Positions 51,510 to 63,961 of a DNA stretch of 64,000 nt are shown piece after piece. Origin of the DNA: Siphonodentalium dalli. Lineage: Eukaryota > Mollusca > Scaphopoda > Gadilida > Siphonodentaliidae. Below the pieces are notes generated by a model, which worked only from the letters and a program-made list of their open reading frames with translations, had not been told where the DNA came from and made no database searches. The stretch lies in contig CP136061.1 in the NCBI GenBank assembly GCA_032622095.1, positions 1,302,001 to 1,366,000 on the forward strand. The letters run 5' to 3'. The position numbers and the translations under genes were made by a program. Every line of letters starts with the position of its first letter. The stretch's first letter is position 1.

Positions 51510-52925
51510 GGCTAAAATGGGACCTTGGCTAACTGGGACCTCAAGTCAGGCTAACTGGGACCTTGGCTAACTGGGACCTTCTGGCTAACTGGGACCTTGG
51601 CTAACTGGGACCTTCAGATATATTATTAATCATTTCATTAAAATCAATTTTTATTAAGTCATGAGAAAGTTAAAAACAAATGAAATGTTAACATTTTAGA
51701 TAAATAACATTAAACAAAACAGTAAAAACACAATAAAAACACTATACAAGTCTGCTGGTTTTGCAGTTCTGTGTAGCACGATGGAGGCTGTAGCACTGTA
51801 TCTGCATGTATATACCCATACTGGTATTCTGTATTTACTCTCTGTCACCCATGTCACGCATGTCTGGTTCTTCAACTGGTGAGAATACCTGAGTGCATTC
51901 TCTGTCACGCCTGTCTGGTTCTGTAACTGGTGCGAATAACTGAGCGTATTCTCGTTGAAGGAAGGTGTGTTAACCTGAAAATAAATTATAGTTGATTTGA
52001 AATTTTGACATTTAGTTCTGCTCTTTATTAATTATGCTTCATTATTTATTTATTATTTTGTAAATTTGTAAATCAATAACAATAAATATTTCAATTCATT
52101 TGTATTTTTAAATGAATTATAATAAATATTTAAATTCATTCATTTTTTTTTTATTATTTGATTTTTATTTATTTGATTTAAAATATAGCTTACCTTCTTG
52201 TAGTCAAGCTTGGTCTTTCTAGACATTAAAATGAAGCACAACGGTAGCTGCTTCAAGTTGGGACCATATCTCACAAAGGCATGGATAGATAACAGTTGAC
52301 TGAAAGGCTTGTCCACAACATAAAAAGTTCCGTCTATGTACCATGCCTTGGGACTTGCCAGGGTCTCAAGCTGTCCATATGTTGTCTTTACTGTTAAATA
52401 CACTCACTGCTGATGACTGGTCAGTTGTTACAAGTGAGCTGACAATGATTAGATCACAAGATCAAATGGACCAACTGATTAAAACAACATTCGCTTTCAA
52501 AACAAACTCACACCTTCACTGCGAATGCCATGAGTAACAATCACTTTATTGCATCTTAACTGTGAATGCCCATAATAACCATCACTTTATTGACTTTATT
52601 AACAATAAATATTCATAGAAATATATAAGATACAAATAAGAAATTAAAATAGTGACCTTCTCAGTTTTATAGATTGACAATATATTTTTTTTCATTTTTT
52701 TTTATTAAGTCGGGTTGAAACAAATCTAAAACATTTTTGAAGCAATAACATAAATAAAACCAATATACTGTTATCAATGTTCTATTCTACTAATATATTT
52801 TATAAATATAACCAAGGTCCCAGTTAGCCAAAGGTCCCAGTTAGCCAACGTCCCAGTTGGTCATGGTCCCAGTTAGCCAAGGTCCCAGTTAGCCCAAGGT
52901 CCCAGTTAGCCAAGGTCCCAGTTAG
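51510..52925 (-). mobile_element. MULE-like DNA transposon, copy B (LINE-free)
   Basis: 1,416 bp with the same 16-bp TIR arrays (51510-51614 and 52815-52925). It preserves the pre-insertion sequence: the 111-bp segment occurs once (51880-51990) and MULE exon 2 reads through it as YSHQLKNQTCVTWVTESKY into a 70-residue tail. Flanks match copy A on both sides. Confidence 0.75.
52194..52403 (-). pseudogene. MULE-transposase-like exon, copy B
   Basis: Same exon as in copy A with the better preserved motif [20 protein letters not shown] and [13 protein letters not shown] before the donor AAG|GTAAGC. Intron 51975-52193 ends with TTTATTTTCAG, and exon 2 continues in phase 0 (VNTPSFNENTLSYSHQ). The rest of the catalytic domain (second Asp, Glu) is not recognisable, so the element is a deletion derivative. 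Confidence 0.65.
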
Positions 52926-53099
52926 CTGACATTCCTAAAAGACAAGCTTGGCGTTTTCAAATTTTTAAAAAGCCATTTAAACGCAGTTTTCGGGTGAATT
53001 ATGCGGGAATAGCACCAGTTAATTACTTTTATGGCCCATTTTCGTAAATTAATCGACAATAGTGGCAGTAATGTCGCCGATTGGTTGGTTAATAGGGGG

Positions 53100-53400
53100 C
53101 GTGGTCACCAAATCAAAACATCGTCTTTTTACCGGTACGTATAAAAACCGAACACAACCAAACACAACCGAACATAACCGAACATAACCGAACACAAGTC
53201 CAAATAATGGGAAATGTAACGAGTAAAGTTGATAGGCATGTGTATTCATGTTCACACTATTACTATACGAAGTTTTTATGGAGTTCGGTCCAATAATAAG
53301 TGTTTTATTCGATATTTTGTAAAACGCTTTCTGTGTTCGGCATAGAAAAGCCGAACACAAATTTAACTTCTGTCGTGGATTAGTCTAACGGTTGTCTAGC
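53100..53400. other. Spacer with (CCGAACACAA) short repeats
   Basis: From 53137 an irregular array of AACCGAACATAACCGAACA units, then AT-rich sequence. No gene seen. Confidence 0.5.
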
Positions 53401-53403
53401 TAG

Positions 53404-54320
53404 GTGATAACCAAACTTTATTATATACTCGGGAAACTATTCTCTTCAATGTTAGACCATGAGTTTATACCCAATGATATGAAGATCGGAGTAATAGTCC
53501 CAATTTATAAAGGCGATCCAAAGCCTATTGACAACCCAGATAGTTACAGGGCAGTTACTTTGTTACCAGTTATTTATAAGCTCTTTGAATCAGTTATTCT
53601 GGAAAGGTTTTTACAATCTGAACTATTCTCAAAATTTCCAAACTACCTTCAAAATGGCTTCCAGAAGGGTATCGGGTGTAGTGTTACCTCTTTTCTTTTA
53701 CAGGAAAGTGTTGAATTCGGACACAGCAATAACTCTACGGTATACGCCGCCTTTCTAGATTCACAAAAGGCGTTTGATCGTGTGTGGCACGATGGTCTAA
53801 TATATAAGTTACATGGAAAAGGTATCGGTGGACGTATACTGAGAGTTATTGCTAGCATGTACACTGACATCAAGAGTGTAATAAGGTGCTATAATATTCA
53901 CTCTGATCAATTCTGTGTAGAACAAGGAACCAGGCAAGGGAGCATCATGTCACCTTTCCTGTACTTGCTCTACATCGACGATCTCCTTAATACGCTTTCT
54001 GAAGCACCTGAAGGTCTTCACGTAGACTCTGTATCATGTGCCTGTCCCACAACTGCCGATGATGTGTGCATATTGTCATTTTCCGAGGGAGGCTTAAAGA
54101 AGCTCCTCACCATATGTCACAACTACAGCATCACCTGGAAATTTGAGTATTCGGTTACAAAAAGCCAAGTAGTAGTCTTTGATCACAAACGAACTAACAA
54201 AAATAAATGTATCAACACAAAGTGGATTCTTGGTGAGAATAACTTAGCAGAAGTGGAGAGTTTAGTGCACCTCGGAATACCACAAAGCCGCAGATCAGAT
54301 CGTAAAACGAACATTGATAG
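53404..54320 (+). pseudogene. Reverse transcriptase fragment of a second LINE subfamily
   Basis: About 305 open codons of RT: IVPIYKGDPKPIDNPDSYRA, VTLLPVIYKLFESVILERFL, QNGFQKGIGCS, AAFLDSQKAFDRVWHDGLIY, GTRQGSIMSPFLYLLYIDDL and TADDVCILS. It follows the same block order as the RT in LINE copies A and C but clearly differs in residues, so it is a sister subfamily. No endonuclease precedes it, and it stops at 54320 in mid-protein, where MULE sequence identical to 40571 onward begins. No stop or frameshift lies inside the fragment, so truncation is recent. Opposite orientation to copies A and C. Confidence 0.88.
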
Positions 54321-54503
54321 GTATATACCCATACTGGTATGCTGTATTTGCTCTCTGTCACCCATGTCACGCATGTCTGGTTCTTCAACTGGTGAGAATA
54401 CCTGAGTGCATTCTCTGTCACGCCTGTCTGGTTCTGTAACTGGTGCGAATAACTGAGCGTATTCTCGTTGAAGGAAGGTGTGTTAACCTGAAAATAAATT
54501 ATA
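54321..54503. mobile_element. MULE copy C, interior piece including the 111-bp duplication
   Basis: GTATATACCCATACTGGTAT onward equals MULE copy A at 40571-40757, sharing its GCTGTATTTGCTCTC variant and not copy B's. The 111-bp segment is at 54393-54503. The left MULE terminus is missing. Confidence 0.85.
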
Positions 54504-55247
54504 TATATATATTCTTTATTTCCTCCATTCATGGAGATATTTAGAGAATGCATACAATTAATATAAATTATAAGAACATAAACAGGTAACAAAAGTCAAC
54601 ATATTTACAGTCATCATCTAAGTGGTGAACATGAGAATTACATACATGATTTCCATTTGCAACAACCATACACATAGAAGCATTCATACTAACAGACACA
54701 CATCTATAACATTGGAGAATTACATGCATGACTTCCATTTATAACAAACAAACTCCCAGAAGCATTCATACTAACAGACACACACAAAACATTGGCGAAT
54801 TACATGCATGAAGTATTCATACTAACAGACACACATTCGTTATATGTATAGACAGAGACAGACGACCAGAATGGCAATGTAGCGTTATCGTGTAATGGAA
54901 TGAACATATGGTCAAATATCTAATTGGCTCTCCACGACAGGCTAAATGTGATGTGTTATTATACGGTTATATAGATCTTTATATATAAAGAACTGGGACC
55001 AGAGAAATAGCATACTCCGAGACGACCAAGCCGGAGTTGGACCCAAATCGGGGATCTCTCTCTCTGGAAGACCCACAAACGCCAATGCCTTTGTGCAGTC
55101 TTACCGACTCGGAGCCAACCATTTCCCCAGCACCACTCAAGTATATATATTTACTCATTTGTCGTGTCTTCGGATTCTATGGATTCTATGAGTTATGTAT
55201 AGCATTATGTCATTACTAGCGTATACTATAAATTGTTTAACTACAAT

Positions 55248-55988
55248 TCAAACAGAGAGGCAATGATATTCTTCCCATAGTTTACAAGTGCAATTAATTA
55301 TGAAATTTGCAAAGTCGTTGATATCTTCGACATAAGAGGCAATTTCTTCAAATTTTGCCGTCAAGAAGAATAATAATTTATCTTCATCTGAAAGAGAATC
55401 AAAGCGTATGTAAATTTGAACTCCATATCTACACAAAACAGAAAATTCTATTTCGTCACGGATACACGTTAATGAGGAACACTGGACTATTGCATGCCGC
55501 ATGTAGCCGGAGTACGCGCGAGAGCAATTTGAACAAATACCTGTATCACACGGAACGCAGGAGAATTGTATAATTTGTGCCATTTTGTAATAAGACAATT
55601 TATTTTCTGGAAACAGGCGGCACAATTTCCACAGATGCGAGACTTCGAACGTGGTCTGAATCTTCGAGAATCGAATTAGGGAGTTATCAGCATGAATTCT
55701 CTCGGACCAGGCCGCGCTCTCAGTCTCATTAATGAGAGCTTTAGTTAATTGTTTCCATTTCTCTTTAGAAGGAAATACTGATTCCTTCAAATACAGACGC
55801 AAGTAGTCTACCAGTTTGTATTTATTCATTGTTACCATGATATCGGAGGAGAAATTTTTACAAGAAGTAGTTGGAGCAAGTGCGTGTTGATAAAGACGGA
55901 AAATGAAAATTTCCTTGGCCGTTTTAATTTGTTCCAGATTACACATTGAACTAAGGAACGATAGTTTTCGTTTATCTATATAGCTCAT
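55248..55988 (-). pseudogene. LINE ORF2 C-terminal part, copy C
   Basis: Last ~246 codons of ORF2: MSYIDKRKLSFLSSMCNLEQ, ... AWSERIHADNSLIRFSKIQ, ... the Cys/His knuckle CDTGICSNC with H and C downstream, ending WEEYHCLSV. Separated from the rest of ORF2 by the 4.3-kb insertion but in the frame that would join directly across the target site. Confidence 0.88.
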
Positions 55989-56029
55989 ACACTCTTAAAA
56001 AAATAGGTACTTCATAGTACCTACGTAGG

Positions 56030-56390
56030 TACTAAGCTTTGTCCCAGGGGGAGTACCAACTGTCTGGTACTCTGGGGTACCAAAAGTTTAGGTACTCTGG
56101 AGTACCAAAAGTTTAGGTACTCTGGAGTACCAAAAGTGGTACTCTGGAGTACCAAAAGTGGTACTCTGGAGAACCAAAAGTTTAGGTACTCTGGAGTACC
56201 AAAAGTTTAGGTACTCTGGAGTACCAAAAGTGGCACTCTGGAGTACCAAATGTGGTACTCTGGAGTACCAAAAGTTTAGGTACTCTGGAGTACCAAAAGT
56301 TTAGGTACTCTGGAGTACCAAAAGTGGTACTCTGGAGTACCAAAAGTGGTACTCTGGAGTACCAAATGTTTAGGTACTTACCTTATAAAT
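56030..56390. repeat. Minisatellite of GGTACTCTGGAGTACC
   Basis: About 16 units of GGTACTCTGGAGTACCAAAA, with or without GTTTA between them. Each core is a perfect 16-bp palindrome. Related GGTACTC.. GAGTACC motifs continue at 56538-56610. Confidence 0.95.
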
Positions 56391-56979
56391 ATTTAGATTC
56401 TATCCGGGCATTGTGCATATAATACCCACTCTGCCTTTATGTCACCGAATTCATGACGCACACGACATGAGGTACCAAGAAATACACACTTTCTTGACAC
56501 ACCCATTATATTATATGAAGTACCGAATATAAAGACAGGTACTCTGAAGTATTTAGGTACTATGCATAGTACCTAGCAATTTGGTACTCCAGAGTACCAA
56601 ACATATAGGTACTAAGTAAAGAACCTGCCCAGATACCAAGCACTCGAAATTACGAAACATGGCCGACGGAAAATTTAACAATGTGGCAATTTAGATTCCG
56701 AATGAAGCTATGGCGTTTAAACATTGAATAAACTACAAAACCACTCCATTACATAGTGATAATGAAATAATCCGAATTATACATGCATTACTTTTATTAG
56801 TATAGAACCTTGATCGTGATTTTGTACTTAAATCAAAGTTTAAGATCTCGATTTCAGGATTCCCTGTTCCCTGCATGTGTAGTAAAATTGGTCTGAATGT
56901 CCAAAAATAATTTCTTAATTTGTGTGCAATAATATTAAGTAAACATAAATCAAACATCTTGGAACTGGTCTGGATGAAA

Positions 56980-58260
56980 CACCGATCGATCTAGAATAGC
57001 CCGATAAATTAAAAAAACTACCTTGCGATAAATCGCAAACCTTTGCGATTCGCAAAAACTTTGCAACAAGTACCGGTATATATCAGATTTAGTGTAAAGG
57101 TTTTCGATTGATTACAAAATGTTTGCGATTAATCGCAATGGTTTGTGATTTATCGCAGATATATTTTCATGCATTGGCATTAATTGACTTGAATCGTATA
57201 AATATAAATATAATCCGACAACTTCAACAGGTCTGGGTAAACCACCAATCGATCTAAATAGCATGGTTGGGCTAAAATAGACCGATCGTTCTTTGGCAGA
57301 AAGCATGCATGTGGTATAAGGCGAGCAAACCTTCGCGATAAATCACAAAACATTGCGAAAAATTACAAACACTTTGCGATAACGCGCAAACCTTTACAAT
57401 GAATCTCAGACATCTTTACGAGGACTCTCAGACTGCGTACTGGGTGATTAAATTTTGCGAATTATCGCAAACATGTTTGAGATTTGTGGCAAACTTTTTT
57501 GGTGCTAAAAATATCTTAATTTGTGTGTAAACATTATAAATCAGCCATCTTAAACAGGTCTCAGTGAACAACCTATCAATTTCTAATTGAACGGTCGGGC
57601 TAAAATAGACCGATCAGTCATTCACAGCCAGATTCAAGAATGTTCAGAGAAGCAAAACTGTGCGAAAAATCACAAACACCTTCCTGATAACATGCAAACC
57701 ATTACGATAAATCTCAGAACATCTTTACGATAAATCTCAGACTACGTACTCTGTGAATAAATTTTTTTATCTATCGCAAAGATGTTTGAGATTTGTCGCA
57801 AAGATTTTTTGTTGGCACTAATGGGCTTCTATGAATATCAGAAATCTTAAGGTCTGAGTGAACCTATCAATCTATGCCCGGTCGGACTAAAATAGACCGA
57901 TCAGTCATTCACAGCCAAATGCATGAGTGATGAGGGAGCAAATCTTTGCGATAAATCACAAACACTTTTGTGATAACACACAAACCTTTACGATAAATCT
58001 CAAAGATCTTTACGATAACTCTCAGACTACGTACTGGGCGATTATATTCTGCGATTTATCGCAAAGATGTTTGAGATTTGTCGCAAAGGCTTTTTGCCGA
58101 TAATGGGCTTCTGTGAACATTATAAATCAGACATCTTAACAGGTCTGAGTGAACAACCTATCAATCTATAATTGCCCGGACATGCTAAAATAGACCGATC
58201 GGTCATTCACAGCCAATGGAACAAATCTTTGCGAAAACTCCCAAACCTTTGTAAATAGTG
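56980..58260. repeat. Four ~300-bp tandem units with TTTGCGATAAATCGCAAA motifs
   Basis: Units are marked by AGGTCTGGGT/AGGTCTGAGTGAAC at about 57229, 57558, 57848 and 58141, each followed by AAAATAGACCGATC. Within each unit are several inverted GCGATAAATCGC-type motifs and an AGACTACGTACT block. Confidence 0.85.
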
Positions 58261-59208
58261 TGCGATAAGCAAAATACTCAAAATTGGGGAGACCATTATG
58301 GTAACTTTGGTTAATTAACTGTTGTTTGAAAAATACCGCTATACTAGTAGCGCTCACTATTCCTCGCTACAAGGAGATGTTGAATGGGTTACCAGAATTA
58401 TTATCACTCTCCAAAAAAAATTGCCATGGTGTTCAGTGTTTTGTTTATCGTACACTTCCAATGCGCTGTATCAGTAAATGAACAAATACTAAGATACATG
58501 TAACACAAAGAGAGTTTAATGTATTTAATATATGATAAAGTTTGGTAAAGCCATAGCTAATAAATTATTCTCCATTCGCATCTATGCGTCAATAAGTCAA
58601 CACTTGGCATTGCCTGATCACCAGAGCCATATAATGTAGAATTTCGCTAATATGGTTTCCAGTTACAGTGTATGGATGAGGTTATTTCCTAGCAAAGCGG
58701 AAATGGCCAAATCGCTCAGAATGATAACCACACATGTAGCCAGACATGTTTTCATAAGAACATGAAGCATCTGGACATTGGAATGGTCTACATGTTCATG
58801 TATGTATACCGTACAGCTAAGCTCTAATTGACCCCTCCCCCTTAACGACATTGGCCACCGATATTACGAGTAGTTGCGAATGATGGTCAGTGACCAACTT
58901 TGAATGTTAATTAAATCATAAACAAATTATTAATTGAAATATTGTTTTGTGTATAGTTAATACGGTGCATGGCGCTGATGAAAATGTGGACTGGGTGTTT
59001 ACAAGGTGTCCATGTGATAAATTAGTGTGGAGTACAGTGGTCGCAAAATATTATTTATAAGACTAAGATTATCTGCGGTTGCCACATATCAACCACTTGA
59101 CCATGGTTGAACGGCGGTATGGTATAACCGATGTCATTAATGCCCTACAACCTTGTTAAAGTGGGGGGGGGGGTGATCAATTAGAGCATACCGGTAGTAC
59201 GTTACTAA

Positions 59209-59439
59209 AACCTTGCGATTGCGATTGATTCAGTTATAACGTGGAGCCCAGAATTGGATCCATATCTCCGAGATTATCCACCATTCCATAAATATATCAG
59301 AACAGTATCACAGCATCACAGGCGTTTTGATCAAAAGAATGGCAGACTCCGTAACTGGGCGACATATGTCATGGCGACATGGTTCTCAAATCACGTTTCG
59401 ATGAAAATTGAAGAATATTATCTGTCGTCGTTTGCACAG
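59209..59439 (+). other. Protein-like open segment, possible captured exon
   Basis: After a stop at 59206 the plus frame runs IDSVITWSPELDPYLRDYPP, FHKYIRTVSQHHRRFDQKNG, RLRNWATYVMATWFSNHVSM and KIEEYYLSSFAQ, and meets CAG|GTACTT, a possible donor, at 59440. Composition is protein-like (Trp, Tyr, charged residues) and unlike the low-complexity surroundings. I do not recognise the family, and no acceptor is clear. It could be a transposase exon, a captured host exon or chance. Confidence 0.25.
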
Positions 59440-60318
59440 GTACTTGTACATTATACCCATCAAACTTGTTGAACTGTGACGTCATGACTCTGACTAATTT
59501 CTACAGAATCGGATGTCTCGTAATCATAGTCACCAGTGGTTGACGCTTGTGGGTTAATTCAGGTTTATAATGTTGTGAAACTTAAGTATCTGCCTTTGGT
59601 AATTCACAATACTTTTGTGTTGTGCATGTAACACCACTGCACTAAATGACTTTTCAATTCGGTCTGGTTCGGTTCACCGAAAATTTGCTCTTTCAATAAT
59701 GTAAACGCCCGTTATTTTTTCGGAGGTTATATATCATCTTGTCCCGTCCATGTACAACCATAATCCACAGAGTGCTGACAATATCCCAGGTTATTGAGAA
59801 GCAGTTAGGTCAAATTTCACACACAAAAAATATGTTGATGAATTTCAGAGAAGTTACTTCCCTAATCTTAAATCCACCCTGCGAGCGAACAACGTAACTA
59901 GAAATTGGCACAATACTAATGCGTGTAAGCCGACTCCGATAACAACATAAAATGTCTAAGCCTGAGGTTTGTTTGTCTCTTTGTCCATGTTTATATACTT
60001 CGAAAAAACTCAATCGTCTCAACTTGAAGTGATGAACGCCGCCATTTTATCGAGATCGGCTAGTACCAAAAGAATTATATCACGTGATGCCATCACGTGG
60101 GTATAACTTGGGTACCGAGATCGCGCTAGTACCAAATTAATTATCACGTGATGCCATCACGTGGCTAACATTTGGGTTCCGAGAGTGGATAATACCAACA
60201 TGTGTGGTACTATATCAATATTTAGAACCAAATTATTCTCGGTACCCGTTGGTCTGGTACTAACAGACATATTGGCACTACCGTAGTACCTATATGGCTT
60301 GTTATTTCTAAGTGTGTA

Positions 60319-63218
60319 ATAGGGTGAACTCCTATGAGCCCATGGACGATAACTGTTCTAGCACGCGTAGGTAAACCCTGAACCTGTTTCAGACAAAATA
60401 TATGGCATTTTTCAAGAGCTTCCTCATGTTTATGTGCCAGGTTCCATAGTAATTCTGCGCCAAATAGCGACTTTGAGAGGACAATAGATTGGTATATTGT
60501 CTTACAGCTCAGTGGCGTTATCCCACCGGCGTAAAGGCCAGCATTAGATAACATGAGATAGGTGCCCCTGATTTTGCGACAAATTGTATCTACAAATGCA
60601 CCATTTAAATCATACTTATTTAAAGGAATACCAAGATGGGTAACTTCTTCCACTTCCGGTATTACAGATGGTCCAATATGCCATCTACGGTCAGTTTTGT
60701 TTGCACGCGCCTTAGATTCATTGAATACAATAACGGAACATTTTGATGGGTTGTACATATAGCGCCACACCGTGCTGTAACGGTAGCAGATGTCGCAAAG
60801 ATTACGTAACCCAGTCATAGTAAGTGAAAGTAATAACATATCGTCAGCTAGCGTTGGGCTGGAACAATCTATACCATATAAGTTTAGACCATTTCTTGAG
60901 TTCCTCAGCTGTAGTATGAGGTCGTTCACATAGATCATATAGTATGAAGGGGATAATATTCCCCCCTGCCTTGCTCCTTGACACACTGTGAACCAACGGG
61001 ATGATGTACCGTTATACCTAACTGAACATTGGACATCAGATATCAGGCTATGTATAAGAGAAAACGAGAGGCCTTGAATGCCGCGATCATATAGTTTGTA
61101 CAACAACCCGTTGATCCACACCGTGTCAAAGGCCTTCATTGCGTCCAGGAAACATGCGTACATTTTGTGACCAACATCTTTAGCATAATCAATACATTCT
61201 AGTGTCATGTACGACACCATATTTGAGCTCAAACATTTTTGGAACCCGTGCTGCAATGGGTCAACTTCTAGAGTACGGGGAGAGAATTTCTCGATTCGGT
61301 TCAGAAGCACACGTTCAGTAATTTTGTATAGGGCAGGCATCAATGTAATTGCTCTATAGTTATTAAAGTCATCTTTGCTTTTGGAACCGCCTTTGTGTAG
61401 AGTTATAATTATTCCTTTCTTTGCATTTTTTGGAACTTTACCATATTTAAATATTCCGGATAAGCAGGTTGATAAAATATTTGTGAGTAAGTCGCTGCCG
61501 TATATAATATGCTCGTATGCTACGTTATCCCACCCTACAGCTTTATTTAAGCTTAGAGACTTATACACAGATTTGAGTTCTTGACATGTAACTGGGAAGA
61601 GAATGAGTTTATCAATAGAAGAAGGTGCCTTTTCTTGTATTATGTCATTGACAAAACTATTTACTGAGGTATAATGCGTTTGATCAAATTCTTCTGAGGT
61701 CAGTGGCGTATATAATTGTTCAAAGTAATCACCCCATGCGCACACAATGTCTTCAGGGTCCCTTAAGAGTTTTCCATCGTGATGAAACATATTATTGGGG
61801 CTGACTCGTTTAGACCGTTTCAGATTGAATAACCTAAAGAATGAGTCGTGGTCAACTTCAGCTTTGTGATCAATTTCATGATTTATTTCCTGAATGTACT
61901 TATAAGATTTCAAACGATACAACCTTCGAAAGTGTACCTTTGCGTTTTTATAGTTTGTGTAGCTTATAGCACCAGAGCAAGCACGGGGTCGGCCATCCCT
62001 GATCCAAATAGATCGATACTTTTTCATTTCTTTATGCAAGCTATTAAGTTCTTTATTCCAGAACGGTTTGAGGTGTTTTGAGAACCTCTTGCGGGATATC
62101 CACTGATCAGATGCATATGTTATTGCGTTTACAATCTCATTATATATAACATCAACTTCAGATACGTTAATAATGTCAGTTTTACTATCACATAGCTTTA
62201 AGTCAAGAGCATTGCGATAATTTTGCAAAATTGAAGGGTCTGATTTAACTTTTTTCCAATTTGGTTTAGAGTTATTGTTCGTGACGTTGTAAATGCCGTG
62301 ATTGTCAACTGGAAATTGCATTGTGAACAAAATTGGGCGATGATTTGACACATTTAGGGAATCGTCATCGATGACATTGATGTCTGGTATAAGGGCTGAG
62401 TCTTCAGTGGGAATCAAAACGTGATCAATAACTGTGCCGTTATTACTATTGTACGGAATACACGTAGAACTATTTGGGTATCTGCATCTCGAGTGATTCA
62501 CAGAGAAACATTTTAGCGCTTTGACAAATTTCTTGAATGCAGAATTCCTTGGACCCTTTTTGTCCGGATTTGCATTAAAGTCTCCCATCATAATTATTTT
62601 GCCCAGCGAACTATATGTATCGAAAACAGTGCTGACCTTTTGCAAATACTCTTTGTAAAAGTCAAGAGTGTGATTTGTAGAAGGAAGGTATATCTGGAAG
62701 ATATATAGATACTGATGTCGGCTAATTTGCATCTGAATGCCAGCAATCCTATCATCTGGAATTTGAAGAGCGGTAACGTATTTTGCGTATTTTTTATGCC
62801 ACATAAGTAGAACACCGCCGGAATATCTACCCCTCTGCATGGGTAGACGTTGCGAGGCGTCACAGACAACGTGATAATCATATTGCTTACTGATACATTG
62901 CGCATAATCTGCATTGTGTTCATGTAGCCAGTGTTCACTGACACCTACCACATCGACATGATTAAATTCAAGAAATCTTGTTAGGTAAGCTGAAGAGCTC
63001 ATTAGGCCTGTGGCATTCCATGTTAGGAAGCTCCGTTTTAATTGGCTACAGTTATTGGACGTCATGATAATATATGTGGTGCTCAAATACGGCGGTACAT
63101 ATTGTGATATATAATTTAGAGATACATGAATACACAATGTCGATAGTAGGCACAGCAATAAACCTATTATAGTAAAATACGACTTATGGTGTAGGTTAGA
63201 ATGACAGGGTGGTGACAT
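60319..63218 (-). pseudogene. LINE ORF2 N-terminal and RT part, copy C
   Basis: Runs uninterrupted from the ATG at 63218 through the endonuclease (TWNATGL, GVSEHWL, GDFNANPD, SNHRPI) and RT (FLDAMKAFDTVW, GARQGGILSP, LADDMLLLS) up to the insertion. It lacks the nonsense codon of copy A: here the codon is TAC (Tyr), in WDNVAYEHIIYG. After HPI the frame runs ~30 codons into the inserted element and stops. Before that insertion the copy had a complete ORF2. Confidence 0.92.
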
Positions 63219-63277
63219 GATATTACTTCGTGTTAATACAATTAATAGTGCTCACTATAGGCAAGCAATCAATCAAA

Positions 63278-63961
63278 CTAATCATAATAACGGCGTTCTT
63301 CTTCACGCTTTGTTGTATGCTCGTTGTAAGGTATCCATTTCCGACAATAAATCCGATTTGCCCAAAAATACCTGCTTGTAACTTGATCAACTTGAGATTC
63401 ACAGACATTGATTCTAGTCGAGTTATTTGACATTAACAGAATTTTGGTGAATGAAATGTCATTTTGCGTCAGAACGTCCTTCAAGTCATAGACTGTCACT
63501 TCATCAACAAAGTTGCTAACAAAAACTTTAGCTGTTTTCAGTGGTTCATCAAGTCTCTGTCTAAAAACACGATCCTTGTTAATTGTTCTGGAATACGTTT
63601 CGTTCGTTTCACGGGTTTCGCTACTGTGGTCGGAATTATCGACAGGGATGCTGTTTATAGAGGCGTCTGCTGATTGGTTGTTAATGTGAACACTTGTGGA
63701 TTTCTGGTTATCCTCCTTATACATATACGAATTTGGTTGAGGTCTCTGTTGAATAGAAGTGCAAAGCACCTTAACACTATTAATCAGCTCTGTTTGGGAA
63801 TTCATTGACCCAGTATGTGATTTCGACACACTTTCAATCATGGTCTGTAGTTTACTGCACGTCTCGTTAGTGTGGCGTCGGAATTCTTGCTGCATTCTGT
63901 CTGTATTCTGTTTCATTGTTTCCAACACGTTTTGAGAATACCTGAGTGCATTCTCTGTCAC
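63278..63961 (-). CDS. LINE ORF1 protein, copy C
   Basis: Same residues as copy A over the 212-residue ORF1 (first internal ATG at 63916). N-terminal coiled coil, polar linker, RRM-like C-terminal region AKVFVSNFVDEV...RKWIPYNEH. The frame again continues upstream into MULE exon codons to the edge of the window. Ends 59 bp before ORF2. Confidence 0.75.
   Translation of the reverse strand: MTENALRYSQNVLETMKQNTDRMQQEFRRHTNETCSKLQTMIESVSKSHTGSMNSQTELINSVKVLCTSIQQRPQPNSYMYKEDNQKSTSVHINNQSADASINSIPVDNSDHSSETRETNETYSRTINKDRVFRQRLDEPLKTAKVFVSNFVDEVTVYDLKDVLTQNDISFTKILLMSNNSTRINVCESQVDQVTSRYFWANRIYCRKWIPYNEHTTKREEERRYYD

Larger units (their letters stand above)
55990..60316. mobile_element. 4.3-kb TA-flanked DNA element inserted in LINE ORF2
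   Basis: Ends CACTCTTA and TAAGTGTG, flanked by TA on each side (55988-55989, 60317-60318). Subterminal regions are rich in GGTAC palindromes: GTAGGTACTAAG on the left, GGTACTAC-type sequences on the right. Inside are a 16-25-bp minisatellite (56030-56390), four ~300-bp tandem units (about 56980-58260), and near the right end two ~65-bp repeats with ATCACGTGATGCCATCACGT (60078 and 60148). No full transposase; one protein-like frame at 59209-59439. Likely non-autonomous; TA targets suit Tc1/mariner-type chemistry but the termini do not settle it. Confidence 0.8.
54504..63932 (-). mobile_element. Non-LTR retrotransposon (LINE), copy C, split by a DNA element
   Basis: Same element as copy A, with only scattered substitutions seen across ~5 kb. 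After removing 55990-60316 and one TA it is 5,100 bp, one base shorter than copy A, which restores the reading frame. Its 5' side runs into the second 111-bp copy at 63933, cut by the window end. Confidence 0.92.
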
